DNA of 42,256 bases from JAAYYM01 sp964483155 (GCA_964483155.1 CAZAAC010000022.1:1-42256); one strand, 5' to 3'; shown: positions 1 to 9,368, numbered from the stretch's first letter. Notes: a model not told the origin generated them from the letters alone. Translations and numbers: made by a program.

Positions 1-3000
1 AACTGCAATATCGCCGCTTCCAAGTTGATGCATTTCTTTATTATCACTTGTGTTTAAATAAATACATGCAGGCAGTTTTGGTAACCACAATAATTTTTTT
101 TGATATCCTCCCATATGGATTGCTGCATTTTTTATGCATGCTACAACTACCTCTAATTGTGTGTATTTACAATCGTTGGTTTCACATTCACGTGCTGTGC
201 TTATACTGGATTTTTTATTTGTATAATGCTCCTCATTTCCTGATATACCAATTAATACTGCCTGATCTGTATATTTCTTACTACCCTCTTCATAAATGGC
301 TCCACTCCATGCGGTTTGAAACATTTCATATACCTCGTCATTGCCAACTTGCAAGTAGGCACATCCTGCTCTGGTTATATAAGCCGCATCCGTCTTACTG
401 AGCATATCACTGCTGTCTTGCCTGTCCTGTACGCGCAAGCACAATCGGAACCTTGCATTACTACGAATATGCTCATCCACCGTTCCGCTTGGTTTTTGTG
501 TCGCTAATAGCAGATGAATACCTAGACTCCTTCCCACCTGTGCAACGCTGATTAATTCTTTCATGAATTCGGGCTCTTCTTTTTTCAATTCAGCAAACTC
601 GTCTATAATAATCAATATATGAGGAAGCGCCTCGGTCACTTCGCCACCTCGATAACACTGTGCATATTCATAAATATTATTAACATTACAATGATTAAAA
701 ATCTCTTGGCGTCTTATATTTTCACTCTTTATGGAAATCATTGCACGTTGCACTGTACTCCCTGACAGATTTGATATGCTTCCAAGAACATGCGGCAGGT
801 CCGAAAAAAGATTTGCCATTCCTCCCCCTTTATAATCAATTAGAAAGAAGCCAACATCTTCAGGACTATACTGCAATGCTATAGAAATAATATATGTTTG
901 TAACAGTTCACTTTTACCACTCCCTGTCATACCCGCTATTAATCCATGTGGACCATGGGCTTTTTCATGTACATCCAAATAGCAGATTCTTCCGCCTGCT
1001 TTTTTCCCTATAGGGGCCTTAAGATGCATATCTGGCCTACACTTTAACCAATTATTTTCAATTGAAAGGTCTTCAGGTGTCTTTATATTTAATAATTCAA
1101 ATAAAGTAAGTGTATCTGGTATCTGCTCGCCATCGAGTTTCTCACTTATACTAATTCCCGCTAGTTTTCTTGCAAGTGACGCTACCGTCATCGGCAATAT
1201 GCTATCCATACTGATCGGTATGCGTTGGCTACTTTTTCCATGAATATCATATAAACCGCTGAAATGAGAGTCGTTTTGTATAATATAAGTGCATTTGTTT
1301 GGTAATTCTTCATAGGCGCTTGCAAACAAAATTGTTGTTAGTCCACAACTTCTACTTTCTGAAAAAATATATTTTGTTATCAGTTCATAGTCCACTCTTT
1401 CATATAGTTCTATGAAAAGAATGTAATGTGGCAATACAAATGCCTCTTCTCTACTTATGTGCACTTGATCGTTTTCCGTTCTTAATCGAAGTACCCTGCT
1501 TAGTTCATAAATAATTTCATCAGTATTATTCTCCGCAAAGTCAATGTATCTCATTCTCCTATCTTCTGACCAAACATGTGGAAACCATTTCAAATATTCT
1601 CTGTCTAACCCGTCAACTGTCACTCTGCCTTTTAATAAAAATACCATTTTAACTTCTGTATATGGATGGTTTGCAGCAATCTGCACCGCCAGGATATTCA
1701 TCAATTCGTTTCGGCGGGTACTTGCCTCGCTATTGTTAATCCCACCACCTATAATACCGATTAACCGATGTGACTTTAGATCAATGCAGATTGGTACATT
1801 ATGGAGCATCTTATATTTTTCTGCTATTTCTGCTGGACGTTTTTTCAGTTCATCAATTTCAACTGAGAATTTATCCTTTGGTATTACTATTAATGCTTGA
1901 AACAGCGTATCGCCTATACCAAGACGATATGTCAAAAAGTCAGCATGTGTGATATTTCGATTCCATAACATATGTGACTTTTCATTATAAAAGCAACACT
2001 CTTTTGCTGAAGGATACATACTATGCATTGCGCTTGCATTTTGTTCATATTTTTTTTTAATTTTAATATCACATTCCCTGACATATGCTTCATAGGTACT
2101 TTTTCTTCTACCTGCCTCCATTGTCTGTTTTTTATTATTATAACGAACATTCATTCCAGCCCAGGTGGCACCAATAATTCCCGACGCAATTGCTACAATA
2201 AGGCCTGTATACATAAAAGAATTACCTGTCTGTCCCTTTATATTATTGCTGTATGCCGCTGCGAAAAAGCCGAGAAGCATCGGGATTGACATTGTAAGAG
2301 CTGGTCCTATTATGAGAAGCTTTGGCTGTTTACTATATTCGCGCTGTGCAGGAGGTTCTTCGAGCTCAATAGGCTCACTGTCAATATATAATATGGTTCG
2401 TGGTGCTCGATGAAAATCAGTAGGAACATTCTCGCTTCTATTATTAATCAAGTTATCTGATATATTACCTGCGGATATTTCGCTAAATTCAGTCTGCTGA
2501 TATACCTTTAATCCATATATAAAAAACGGCGTATAGGAACTAATGGCAAGTACTTTTTCTAGATAAACGATTTGTAGACCGAATATATCAATTACATCTC
2601 CAAAATGAATAATCTGTTCTTCGTATACTTTTAATTGGTTTACATAAATTCCATTCTTGCTAATATCAATTACTTTGCCTTCTGAACCAAAATGCTCAAT
2701 AATGGCATGATTGAAAGACACTAATTCCTTGTTGTCGAATGTAATCATATTTGTATTCTGTTTTCCGATTGTAATTGGGGTTTGTTTTAATATTGAATAT
2801 TTCTCATGAATACTACAGATAAAGACCTCTGTATAAATTTGCAACCACAGTTGTTCTTTGTGAATTGTCTTGATATGATAGATAGAAGAATTAATGATTT
2901 GTTTTCCAAGAAAGGGTTGTTTCCCATCATAAATCTGATATGTCTTTTCGCTGTCTTCTAAAAAAATCCATTTGTTATCTGTCCTCACTAATCTCAGTAT

Positions 3001-3144
3001 TAAGAACTCGCGAATTTTTAAATCATGTACTGATAAATGAACCTTATACTCCGCCTCTGTACTTGGCGGATCTGCGCTACTATGTCCTCGTATACGATAG
3101 GCACATACCGCTTCTTTTGTATAGACATAAATAACAAGCTCCAT
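1..3144 (-). CDS. essC: EssC-type type VII secretion ATPase (FtsK/SpoIIIE family), 3' end outside window
   Basis: Motor ATPase of the Firmicutes type VII (Ess/T7SSb) secretion system, membrane-anchored and thought to drive export of WXG100/LXG substrates. The 1048 codons present read open to the left edge, so the C-terminal part is missing. An FHA domain lies at about residues 120-195 (TIGKQ and NG.YVN elements), preceded by a divergent N-terminal region. Two membrane segments lie at about 276-300 and 310-330. The first FtsK/SpoIIIE domain has Walker A GMTGSGKS at 738-745 and Walker B LIIIDEF near 848, followed by LLLATQKP. The ATG at 3144 is preceded by GAGGAAA. An FHA N-terminus plus tandem FtsK domains separates EssC from DNA translocases. 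Other ess genes and effectors are not in the window and may lie to the left. Confidence 0.93.
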   Translation of the reverse strand, partial: MELVIYVYTKEAVCAYRIRGHSSADPPSTEAEYKVHLSVHDLKIREFLILRLVRTDNKWIFLEDSEKTYQIYDGKQPFLGKQIINSSIYHIKTIHKEQLWLQIYTEVFICSIHEKYSILKQTPITIGKQNTNMITFDNKELVSFNHAIIEHFGSEGKVIDISKNGIYVNQLKVYEEQIIHFGDVIDIFGLQIVYLEKVLAISSYTPFFIYGLKVYQQTEFSEISAGNISDNLINNRSENVPTDFHRAPRTILYIDSEPIELEEPPAQREYSKQPKLLIIGPALTMSIPMLLGFFAAAYSNNIKGQTGNSFMYTGLIVAIASGIIGATWAGMNVRYNNKKQTMEAGRRKSTYEAYVRECDIKIKKKYEQNASAMHSMYPSAKECCFYNEKSHMLWNRNITHADFLTYRLGIGDTLFQALIVIPKDKFSVEIDELKKRPAEIAEKYKMLHNVPICIDLKSHRLIGIIGGGINNSEASTRRNELMNILAVQIAANHPYTEVKMVFLLKGRVTVDGLDREYLKWFPHVWSEDRRMRYIDFAENNTDEIIYELSRVLRLRTENDQVHISREEAFVLPHYILFIELYERVDYELITKYIFSESRSCGLTTILFASAYEELPNKCTYIIQNDSHFSGLYDIHGKSSQRIPISMDSILPMTVASLARKLAGISISEKLDGEQIPDTLTLFELLNIKTPEDLSIENNWLKCRPDMHLKAPIGKKAGGRICYLDVHEKAHGPHGLIAGMTGSGKSELLQTYIISIALQYSPEDVGFFLIDYKGGGMANLFSDLPHVLGSISNLSGSTVQRAMISIKSENIRRQEIFNHCNVNNIYEYAQCYRGGEVTEALPHILIIIDEFAELKKEEPEFMKELISVAQVGRSLGIHLLLATQKPSGTVDEHIRSNARFRLCLRVQDRQDSSDMLSKTDAAYITRAGCAYLQVGNDEVYEMFQTAWSGAIYEEGSKKYTDQAVLIGISGNEEHYTNKKSSISTARECETNDCKYTQLEVVVACIKNAAIHMGGYQKKLLWLPKLPACIYLNTSDNKEMHQLGSGDIAV

Positions 3145-3181
3145 GTGTAATTTCCTCTTTTTCCCTGCTCGGTTTCTTAAT

Positions 3182-3217
3182 TATAAAAGGGAATTACTCA
3201 AAAAGCAATCCCCTTAT
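3182..3217 (-). terminator. Likely Rho-independent terminator after the histidine kinase
   Basis: An imperfect hairpin (AAGGGGATTGC with GTAATTCCCTT, loop TTTTTGA) followed by TTTTATAA on the minus strand. It lies between the histidine kinase stop and the essC start, so essC is probably transcribed separately from the two-component genes. The U-tract is short, hence moderate confidence. Confidence 0.55.
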
Positions 3218-3258
3218 TTCCAAAATAATACACGAAATATCTGTTATGTTTTTGTAAA

Positions 3259-4512
3259 TTATTCATGACATTTTTGAAAACTGACTACAAATGTTGTACC
3301 TTGACCACTCATACTTGTGACAAGAATTTTAGCTTTATGTTTTTCTACAATACTTTTTGCAATTGACAACCCAAGACCATATCCACCTTCGATTCTTACT
3401 CTTGATTCATCCACTCTATAGAAACGTTCAAAAATGTGCTTCTGCTCCTCTTTCGAAATTATTACTCCTGTATTGTTCACTGAAAAAAGCACTTTATCCT
3501 GCTTTGCGAATAGCTTTGCGGTTATACAGCCTTCTTTATTAGTATATTTACATGCATTATCCATTAAAATAGCTATAAGCTGTCTTAGCTGTCCTTCATT
3601 TCCCTTTAAAAAAATATTATCTGTGATTTCATTCTGTAGTTTTATACCCTGCTCAAATACTACTGATTCAAAGGGCAATAAACTGCTCCATACTACTTCA
3701 CTGAAATTTAACTCTGGCAACTCACATGAAGGCCTCTCGACATCTGCTTTTGCCAAAAACAGCATATCTTCCACTAGTTTTTTCATACGGAGTGCTTCTG
3801 TCTTTATATAATAAATCCATTTTTCCTGATCAACAATTTTTTCCTGTTTATTACTTAGCAATACTCCTGCATTAGCTAAAATGACTGTTAATGGCGTCTT
3901 TAATTCATGTGATGCATCTGCCACAAATTGACGTTGCTTTTCCCATGCCTCCTTAACAGGTTTTATTGTCAACTCTGCCAAAAAAAGGCTAATAACAAAA
4001 AAGGCGCCAATTCCTGCACCGCCTACGAGCAAAAGTGTAAGAATCAGTTTATTAAAATCCTGCACTTGCCTAGACGTGTCTACAAATGCAATATGCATAT
4101 TTTCTCCTTCTTTTTCTATTAAAAAGCGTAGTTTATATTCTGGGAGAAAACCTTCTGTTTTTTCAGATTTTAGCACTAAGCCTACTGCCTCTGTCATAAA
4201 TTCATCGGTCGCTTCCACGTTATTGCCCTTCATACCAATAATTTCACCATTACTGTTCACATCAACACGAAAGGAAAGAAATGTCGACAGAGGCGGTTCA
4301 TTCCCTTTACGCGGTGCTTTTCCAATATCAAATTGCTCCATGTCCGGCATTGTCTGATCACTCATATACATTGTCATTCGAAGACTTTTGTCCCAATCAC
4401 TCAATGCACTCTTATAGTCCGCGTAAATTATGATTCCAAATGTAATCAGTAAAACACTACTAACCAAACCCATATTAATTAGTATAAATTTCTTCTTCAG
4501 TTTTTGTATCAT
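3259..4512 (-). CDS. Sensor histidine kinase of a two-component system
   Basis: Membrane kinase that autophosphorylates on histidine and passes phosphate to the regulator encoded just upstream. It has 417 aa: TM1 at about 10-30, an extracytoplasmic stretch of roughly 125 residues without a domain I recognise, TM2 at about 156-180, and a HisKA domain with the H-box SHELKTPLTV. The HATPase_c domain shows the N-box DNACKYT, the F-box-like FERFYRVDES and the G-box GGYGLGLSIAK. Its ATG overlaps the regulator stop by 4 bp (ATGA), so the two are translationally coupled. The pair is divergent from the VTC/DUF4956 operon, which is the likeliest target; the signal sensed is unknown. Confidence 0.95.
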   Translation of the reverse strand: MIQKLKKKFILINMGLVSSVLLITFGIIIYADYKSALSDWDKSLRMTMYMSDQTMPDMEQFDIGKAPRKGNEPPLSTFLSFRVDVNSNGEIIGMKGNNVEATDEFMTEAVGLVLKSEKTEGFLPEYKLRFLIEKEGENMHIAFVDTSRQVQDFNKLILTLLLVGGAGIGAFFVISLFLAELTIKPVKEAWEKQRQFVADASHELKTPLTVILANAGVLLSNKQEKIVDQEKWIYYIKTEALRMKKLVEDMLFLAKADVERPSCELPELNFSEVVWSSLLPFESVVFEQGIKLQNEITDNIFLKGNEGQLRQLIAILMDNACKYTNKEGCITAKLFAKQDKVLFSVNNTGVIISKEEQKHIFERFYRVDESRVRIEGGYGLGLSIAKSIVEKHKAKILVTSMSGQGTTFVVSFQKCHE

Positions 4513-5183
4513 GGCCTCACCTCTAGTTTATATCCAACTTTCCTTAGTGTTGCTATATTTACCTTGGAACCAAGGAAAAAAAACTTTTTTCGCAAAAAAG
4601 AAATGTATGCTTCTACATTATTATCTTCTGCGTTAGAATCTTCCCCCCAGATTTTTGAAATAATACTTTCCTTGGAAATAACAATATTGGGATTAGACAT
4701 AATCATCTTTAACACTTCAAATTCCTTATATCCGAGATGAACTGACTTTGCGCCTACATTTAATGTGTTGTCAGATAGTTTCAGCGTTAGATCAGCATAC
4801 TTTAACTCTTCCATAATCACTTCGCCTTGTCTGCGCGTTGCCGCTCGGATTCTTGCAAGTAGTTCTTCTGGCTCAAAGGGTTTTGTCATATAATCATCTG
4901 CTCCCATATCCAAACCAGTTATTTTATCTGTTATCTCATCTCGTGCTGTTAACAAAATAACTGGTGTTGCATTTTTTGCGGCACGCATTTCTTTTACGAC
5001 AGAAAATCCACTTTTCAAAGGTAACATTACATCTAATACTACTACATCATAGGAGTTGCTTATTGCATAATCTAAACCTTCCACTCCATTATGGACAATA
5101 TCTACTATATACTTTTGTTCCTTCATGATCTGCCCCAATGCCTCGGCTAATCTAATTTCATCTTCTACTATTAATATATGCAT
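4509..5183 (-). CDS. OmpR/PhoB-family response regulator
   Basis: Two-domain DNA-binding regulator of 224 aa. The receiver domain (about 1-115) has acidic residues E7/D8, the phospho-acceptor D51 in VVLDVMLP and the conserved lysine K101 in YMTKPF. A winged-helix C-terminal domain (about 130-224) carries the ESIISKIWGED and RKVGYKLE elements typical of the OmpR family. The ATG has an AAAGGAG ribosome site. A sigma-A-like promoter and an 11-bp direct repeat lie directly upstream (5215-5276), so it probably regulates both itself and the divergent operon. Confidence 0.95.
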   Translation of the reverse strand: MHILIVEDEIRLAEALGQIMKEQKYIVDIVHNGVEGLDYAISNSYDVVVLDVMLPLKSGFSVVKEMRAAKNATPVILLTARDEITDKITGLDMGADDYMTKPFEPEELLARIRAATRRQGEVIMEELKYADLTLKLSDNTLNVGAKSVHLGYKEFEVLKMIMSNPNIVISKESIISKIWGEDSNAEDNNVEAYISFLRKKFFFLGSKVNIATLRKVGYKLEVRP

Positions 5184-5214
5184 ATGCGTCTCCTTTCTTT
5201 TGTTCTTTTAGAAA

Positions 5215-5243
5215 AGTATACCAAAGATACTTCTATGTCACAA
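5215..5243 (-). promoter_or_regulatory. Sigma-A-like promoter of the response regulator
   Basis: On the minus strand TTGTGA (5238-5243) and TATACT (5215-5220) are separated by exactly 17 bp, about 30 bp upstream of the regulator start. The direct repeat at 5256-5276 lies just upstream of the -35 hexamer, as expected for an activator or autoregulator. Confidence 0.6.
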
Positions 5244-5255
5244 TAGTAGCAGATG

Positions 5256-5276
5256 AATCTGAAATTAATCTGAAAT
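5256..5276 (+). promoter_or_regulatory. Candidate response-regulator operator: 11-bp-period direct repeat
   Basis: AATCTGAAAT occurs at 5256-5265 and again at 5267-5276, an 11-bp period with one intervening base. That is one helical turn, the usual arrangement for a dimer of OmpR/PhoB-type regulators. A third TCTGAAA half-site lies inverted at 5283-5289. The site is in the divergent region between the two-component genes and the VTC operon and could serve both. No strong -35 was found for the plus-strand operon, whose best -10 is TATGAT at 5309-5314; this fits activator dependence. Confidence 0.6.
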
Positions 5277-5371
5277 GCCTTTTTCAGACTATTTTAAGTA
5301 ATATAGCATATGATAATTTCATGATCACAAGGTTTTCCTTGACACATTATTATATAGAAGGAGGTAATAAT

Positions 5372-6109
5372 ATGGCAGCAACTCAAAATGTATTCAAACG
5401 ATATGAACAAAAATATATGTTGTCAAAAAATCAATATGAATCTATGCTAACGTTTCTCAGTAACTATATGGAACAGGATTGTTACGGATTACATACAATT
5501 TGCAATATCTACTATGATACAAATTACTATAACCTGATTCGCACTTCACTTGAAAAACCGATTTATAAAGAAAAATTCAGGGTCCGCAGTTATGGACAAA
5601 TTACAGCTAATGACCATGTGTTCTTAGAAATCAAGAAAAAATACAAAGGTGTTGTATATAAAAGGCGTGAATCAATGATGCTATCTGAAGCAGATGCTTA
5701 TCTGCAATATGATATGAAACCAAAAAAGCAAGGTCAAATACTTCATGAGATCGACTGGTTCCTTAATCTTAATGATATTTCTCCGAAAGTATATATTGCA
5801 TATGACCGACTTGCACTTTTCTCAAAAGACGATGAATCTCTTCGTGTGACTTTTGACCATAATATTCGTTTTCGAGATTATGATTTAGATTTAACAAAAA
5901 ATACTTATGGCAGAAAATTGATTAATGATGATCGATATCTAATGGAGTTAAAGATGAGTATGGCAATGCCTAAATGGCTGTCTGATTATTTGGCAGTAAA
6001 TAACATATTGCCAACTTCATTCTCTAAATACGGAACTTGTTATAAAGAATTTATTTTTTTTAAAGAACTAGGCAAATCAAAACTCGCCATACATAATGGC
6101 GTTGCATAA
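5372..6109 (+). CDS. VTC-domain protein (polyphosphate polymerase-like)
   Basis: 245-aa cytosolic protein of the VTC/CYTH-like superfamily, whose eukaryotic member Vtc4 makes polyphosphate from ATP; the reaction of bacterial homologues is mostly inferred. The basic and acidic tunnel residues expected of the fold are visible: K9/R10 and E12-K14 (FKRYEQK), FRVRSYG at 69-75, E86 with K88-K90, R98/R99, E192-K194 (ELK), and FSKYG at 217-221. The start chosen is ATG 5372, 6 bp after AAGGAGG; an in-frame ATG further upstream (5321) lacks a good ribosome site. It is the first gene of a tight operon with a DUF4956 membrane protein (17-bp gap) and a beta-helix lipoprotein. Confidence 0.88.
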   Translation: MAATQNVFKRYEQKYMLSKNQYESMLTFLSNYMEQDCYGLHTICNIYYDTNYYNLIRTSLEKPIYKEKFRVRSYGQITANDHVFLEIKKKYKGVVYKRRESMMLSEADAYLQYDMKPKKQGQILHEIDWFLNLNDISPKVYIAYDRLALFSKDDESLRVTFDHNIRFRDYDLDLTKNTYGRKLINDDRYLMELKMSMAMPKWLSDYLAVNNILPTSFSKYGTCYKEFIFFKELGKSKLAIHNGVA

Positions 6110-6126
6110 AAAACGGAGGTATCACA

Positions 6127-6810
6127 TTGTTAAACAGTATATTAAATCTTTCAACCGACACAACAGTAGCTTTAACTACACAGTCAGTTATTATTTGTAC
6201 CGCTACTTCTCTTATATTAGGTGTCATCGCCACCTATATTCATATGTACAAAAACACATATACCAAGAATTTTGTAATAACACTTGCATTACTTCCTGCA
6301 ATAGTACAAATTGTTATTATGCTCGTTAATGGCAATCTCGGAACTGGCATCGCTGTTCTTGGTGCTTTCAGTCTAGTACGCTTTCGTTCTGTTCCCGGCA
6401 GTGCCCGTGAAATAGGAAGTATCTTTTTTGCTATGGCTATAGGACTTTCAACCGGCATGGGTTATATAAGCTTTGCAATTGTTTTTCTAATTATCATCGG
6501 AATCATGACACTTCTTCTTTCCCTAACTAAATTTGGTGAGAAAAAGAATGATACAAAAGAGCTAAAAATTACAATACCTGAAAATCTGGATTATAATGAT
6601 ATCTTCAATGATTTATTTGATATCTATACAAAAAGTTGTGAGCTAATTCAAGTAAAAACAACAAATATGGGCAGTCTCTTTGAATTACAATATCGTTTTG
6701 TCCCACTTGATTCCACTACAGAAAAAGAATTTATTGATAAGCTTAGATGTAGAAACGGCAACCTGAATATATCGTGCAGACATACCATCGTCCGCTCTGA
6801 TGAATTATAG
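6127..6810 (+). CDS. DUF4956 membrane protein
   Basis: 227-aa integral membrane protein of unknown biochemical role. The N-terminal half is hydrophobic, with segments at about 18-40, 47-68, 70-88 and 103-132. It holds the family signature region GAFSLVRFRSVPGSAREIG (79-97). The C-terminal third is soluble and probably cytosolic. Translation starts at TTG 6127, 6 bp after GGAGGT; no ATG in this frame fits. Family knowledge: DUF4956 genes commonly sit next to VTC-domain genes, so the two products probably act together, for example as a membrane polymerase or channel unit. That joint role is inference. Confidence 0.88.
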   Translation: MLNSILNLSTDTTVALTTQSVIICTATSLILGVIATYIHMYKNTYTKNFVITLALLPAIVQIVIMLVNGNLGTGIAVLGAFSLVRFRSVPGSAREIGSIFFAMAIGLSTGMGYISFAIVFLIIIGIMTLLLSLTKFGEKKNDTKELKITIPENLDYNDIFNDLFDIYTKSCELIQVKTTNMGSLFELQYRFVPLDSTTEKEFIDKLRCRNGNLNISCRHTIVRSDEL

Positions 6811-6825
6811 AAAGAGGAAACAACC

Positions 6826-8355
6826 ATGAACATGAAAAAATATCGCAACACAATACTAAGTTTGCTTTTTTCCGCCATTCTACTGCTATCTGGTTGCGGC
6901 GTAACATCAGATAGTACTACATCTGATTTGTCTATAAAGACATCCATTGCAGAGGAATTATCGACATCCTCCAATCTAGCATCACTTACGGCCGCATTAT
7001 CGACTTCCGCTGATCTGACTACTCTCGCAGCGGCTGAAGAATGGGATGATGCAAGTGCTACACATATCACACTTAACGATACCGCATGTGAGATATCGGG
7101 AACGGGTGTTATTTATAAAGACAGCATCGTTACAATCAATGCTGGTGGTACCTATGTGATAACTGGTACATTATCTGATGGGCAGATTGTTGTAGCTGCC
7201 GATAACGACGATTCCATACACTTAGTATTAAACGGAATTGATATTACCTGTTCTGATAATGCACCACTTTATTTAAGTAATGCAGAAGAAACGACAATCA
7301 CACTTGTAAAAGGAACCATTAATTCAATAACGGATGCTATTAAATATACATATGCTACTTCTGACGAGACAGAACCCGATGCTGCACTTTTCAGCAAAGA
7401 TAACTTAATGATCAATGGTTCTGGAACGTTAATCGTAAACGCAAATTATCATCAAGGCATTGTCTCTAAAAAAAAATTGACCATCACAAACGGTAGCTTT
7501 CACATTACCTCTGTCGATGATGCTATCAAGGGAAAGGATTCCCTTATTATAAACGGTGGCGATTTTATAATCGATGCTGGCGATGATGCTTTACATACAG
7601 ATACTGATCTTGTGATTAACAATGGAACAGTAAATATTACTGACTGTTATGAGGGCTTCGAAGGTGCAACCATAACCATTAACGATGGCTACATTAATAT
7701 TACAGCAAGTGATGATGGACTGAATGCTACAGGCGGCACAGATGATAGTGATAATATGAATAACGATGCTTTTAACGCTAACAGCAATTATAACATTTAT
7801 ATAAACGGAGGCACTTTGATAGTCAGTGCAAGTGGAGATGCCCTTGACAGTAATGGTAATATCTACCAATCCGGTGGAATTGTAACTCTATATGGTCCGA
7901 CTAATGACGGAAATAGTGTAATTGATTATAATGGTATATATGAAATAACGGGTGGTTTTTTAAATGCTTCTGGAAGCGCTGGGATGGCACAAGCTCCAAG
8001 CGATTCTTCTTCGCAGACTTCTTTAATGCTATTATTTGACACTGTACAACAATCTGGAACGACAGTTACTATACAGTCTGAAGATAATGAGACCATTGCA
8101 GAAATTACTTCTCAAAAATCATATTCTTGTGTCATATTTAGTTCTTGCGATTTACAGCAAAGTAATACTTATACTATTTATTCTGGTGACACGGAACTTT
8201 GTACGATTACTCTCGATAATATGATTACTTGTATCAATGAAGATGGCTCTGTCACACAGGGAGGTATGGGTGAATTCGGAAATACTGGTGGCCCTAGAAA
8301 TCACGAAACTTCGATAAGTGGGCCTAATGTACCCAATAAAGCTCCTCGAGAGTAG
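6826..8355 (+). CDS. Cthe_2159-like beta-helix carbohydrate-binding lipoprotein
   Basis: 509-aa surface lipoprotein: signal peptide with lipobox LLSG-C at C24, then a Ser/Thr/Ala-rich linker (about 25-60), then a repetitive domain (about 75-370). The repeats run as ITINxGxxNIT with recurrent acidic pairs (DDAIKG, DDALHTD, DDGLNATGG). This is the pattern of the parallel beta-helix, calcium-binding polysaccharide-binding family typified by Cthe_2159. The C-terminus is Gly/Asn/Pro-rich. It is third in the operon with VTC and DUF4956, 15 bp downstream, with GAGG before the ATG. In related loci a CotH-like protein often fills this extracytoplasmic position. The ligand is unknown. Confidence 0.85.
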   Translation: MNMKKYRNTILSLLFSAILLLSGCGVTSDSTTSDLSIKTSIAEELSTSSNLASLTAALSTSADLTTLAAAEEWDDASATHITLNDTACEISGTGVIYKDSIVTINAGGTYVITGTLSDGQIVVAADNDDSIHLVLNGIDITCSDNAPLYLSNAEETTITLVKGTINSITDAIKYTYATSDETEPDAALFSKDNLMINGSGTLIVNANYHQGIVSKKKLTITNGSFHITSVDDAIKGKDSLIINGGDFIIDAGDDALHTDTDLVINNGTVNITDCYEGFEGATITINDGYINITASDDGLNATGGTDDSDNMNNDAFNANSNYNIYINGGTLIVSASGDALDSNGNIYQSGGIVTLYGPTNDGNSVIDYNGIYEITGGFLNASGSAGMAQAPSDSSSQTSLMLLFDTVQQSGTTVTIQSEDNETIAEITSQKSYSCVIFSSCDLQQSNTYTIYSGDTELCTITLDNMITCINEDGSVTQGGMGEFGNTGGPRNHETSISGPNVPNKAPRE

Positions 8356-8364
8356 CTTTTATAA

Positions 8365-9225
8365 CTAGTATAAAATATACCCTTCAATTTCCTCCAGAAA
8401 CTCAATTCTTTGTCCTGTCGAGATATAGTGTAGTCTATCTCCCAGGACTTCTTTTAATTTGGAAAATGCTTCATTTCCTGTACAATGACATGTATAATAT
8501 ACCGTATTCTCCCACTTTGCTAATTCCTCACCAAGTTTTTTAATTAACTGGTCGCTTTCATATTCATCTGTAGGCGGATTATATGTATGAAAACCTGAAA
8601 TTACAATACTTGGTCTTTCCTGACATACCTCTACAGCACGTTCCATAATATTCAAGATGCCATTATGCGCACAATTTGCAATCAATGCCCATTCCCTACC
8701 ATTTGTCAGAAGCATATTCTGCTCATGTGAGAAATTGTCTTTCACAAGCTTACTTCCTTTACGTACATACATCGCCTCATTACTTTTAGCAAAATACTTC
8801 CTTCCGGTGACTCCTGCAAACAGCGTAATTTCACCGTCCACTTTTGTAAAGTGGTCGGTAAACACAAATCGCTCATTTTCATAATCAATCATGCTTATAT
8901 CTATCCCTATCGGACAGGGTATTCCAGACACCTTTAAAAAGTGTGGATCACATACATTTCTATGCAGATATATTTTTGCTTTACTATTTACTTTTAAAAA
9001 AGCTTTTAACCCGCCAACATGATCAGCATGCCCATGAGAGAGTACTACCATGTCGATCTCTGCAATATCAATATCTAATGCTTCTGCATTGCGAAGGAAC
9101 GTTTCATTTGGTCCCAAATCAATCAGCATTTTGTGATCACGGGTCTCAATATAGAAACATAATCCATGACGCGAAACTACTTTATTTGAAATTGCCGTAT
9201 TTTCTACTAATGGTATAATCTTCAA
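8365..9225 (-). CDS. MBL-fold metallo-hydrolase
   Basis: 286-aa soluble metallo-beta-lactamase-fold protein. The metal site HxHxDH is seen as SHGHADHVGG near residues 63-72, with further candidate ligands in NCAHNG and SGFHTYNP. A C-terminal YYTCHCTGNEAF element resembles the group annotated as dihydropterin or F-type MBL hydrolases; the substrate cannot be told from sequence. Translation starts at TTG 9225, about 7 bp downstream of GGAGGAG. The gene converges with the VTC operon with a 9-bp gap and no visible terminator between them. Confidence 0.88.
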   Translation of the reverse strand: MKIIPLVENTAISNKVVSRHGLCFYIETRDHKMLIDLGPNETFLRNAEALDIDIAEIDMVVLSHGHADHVGGLKAFLKVNSKAKIYLHRNVCDPHFLKVSGIPCPIGIDISMIDYENERFVFTDHFTKVDGEITLFAGVTGRKYFAKSNEAMYVRKGSKLVKDNFSHEQNMLLTNGREWALIANCAHNGILNIMERAVEVCQERPSIVISGFHTYNPPTDEYESDQLIKKLGEELAKWENTVYYTCHCTGNEAFSKLKEVLGDRLHYISTGQRIEFLEEIEGYILY

Positions 9226-9368
9226 GATGTCTCCTCCAATTCAGAATTGTTACAATAATATTATACAATGCGGTTTAGGCTTTTTCAATAAGTTACAATT
9301 CTATATTGCTAAATTTCTATCTATTTACATCTTTATCTCTTTGGCTTTCAGGATTTTTGTAGAAAGGA

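Noticed and set aside
48..401. Plus-strand frames in the first 2.4 kb
   Set aside because: All lie opposite the continuous essC frame, which has conserved ATPase motifs.
5339..5344. TTGACA close to the VTC start as a -35
   Set aside because: No -10 hexamer at the right spacing and it is too close to the start codon.
5321..5371. Upstream ATG extension of the VTC gene
   Set aside because: The upstream ATG has no ribosome site, and the strong AAGGAGG precedes the internal ATG at 5372.
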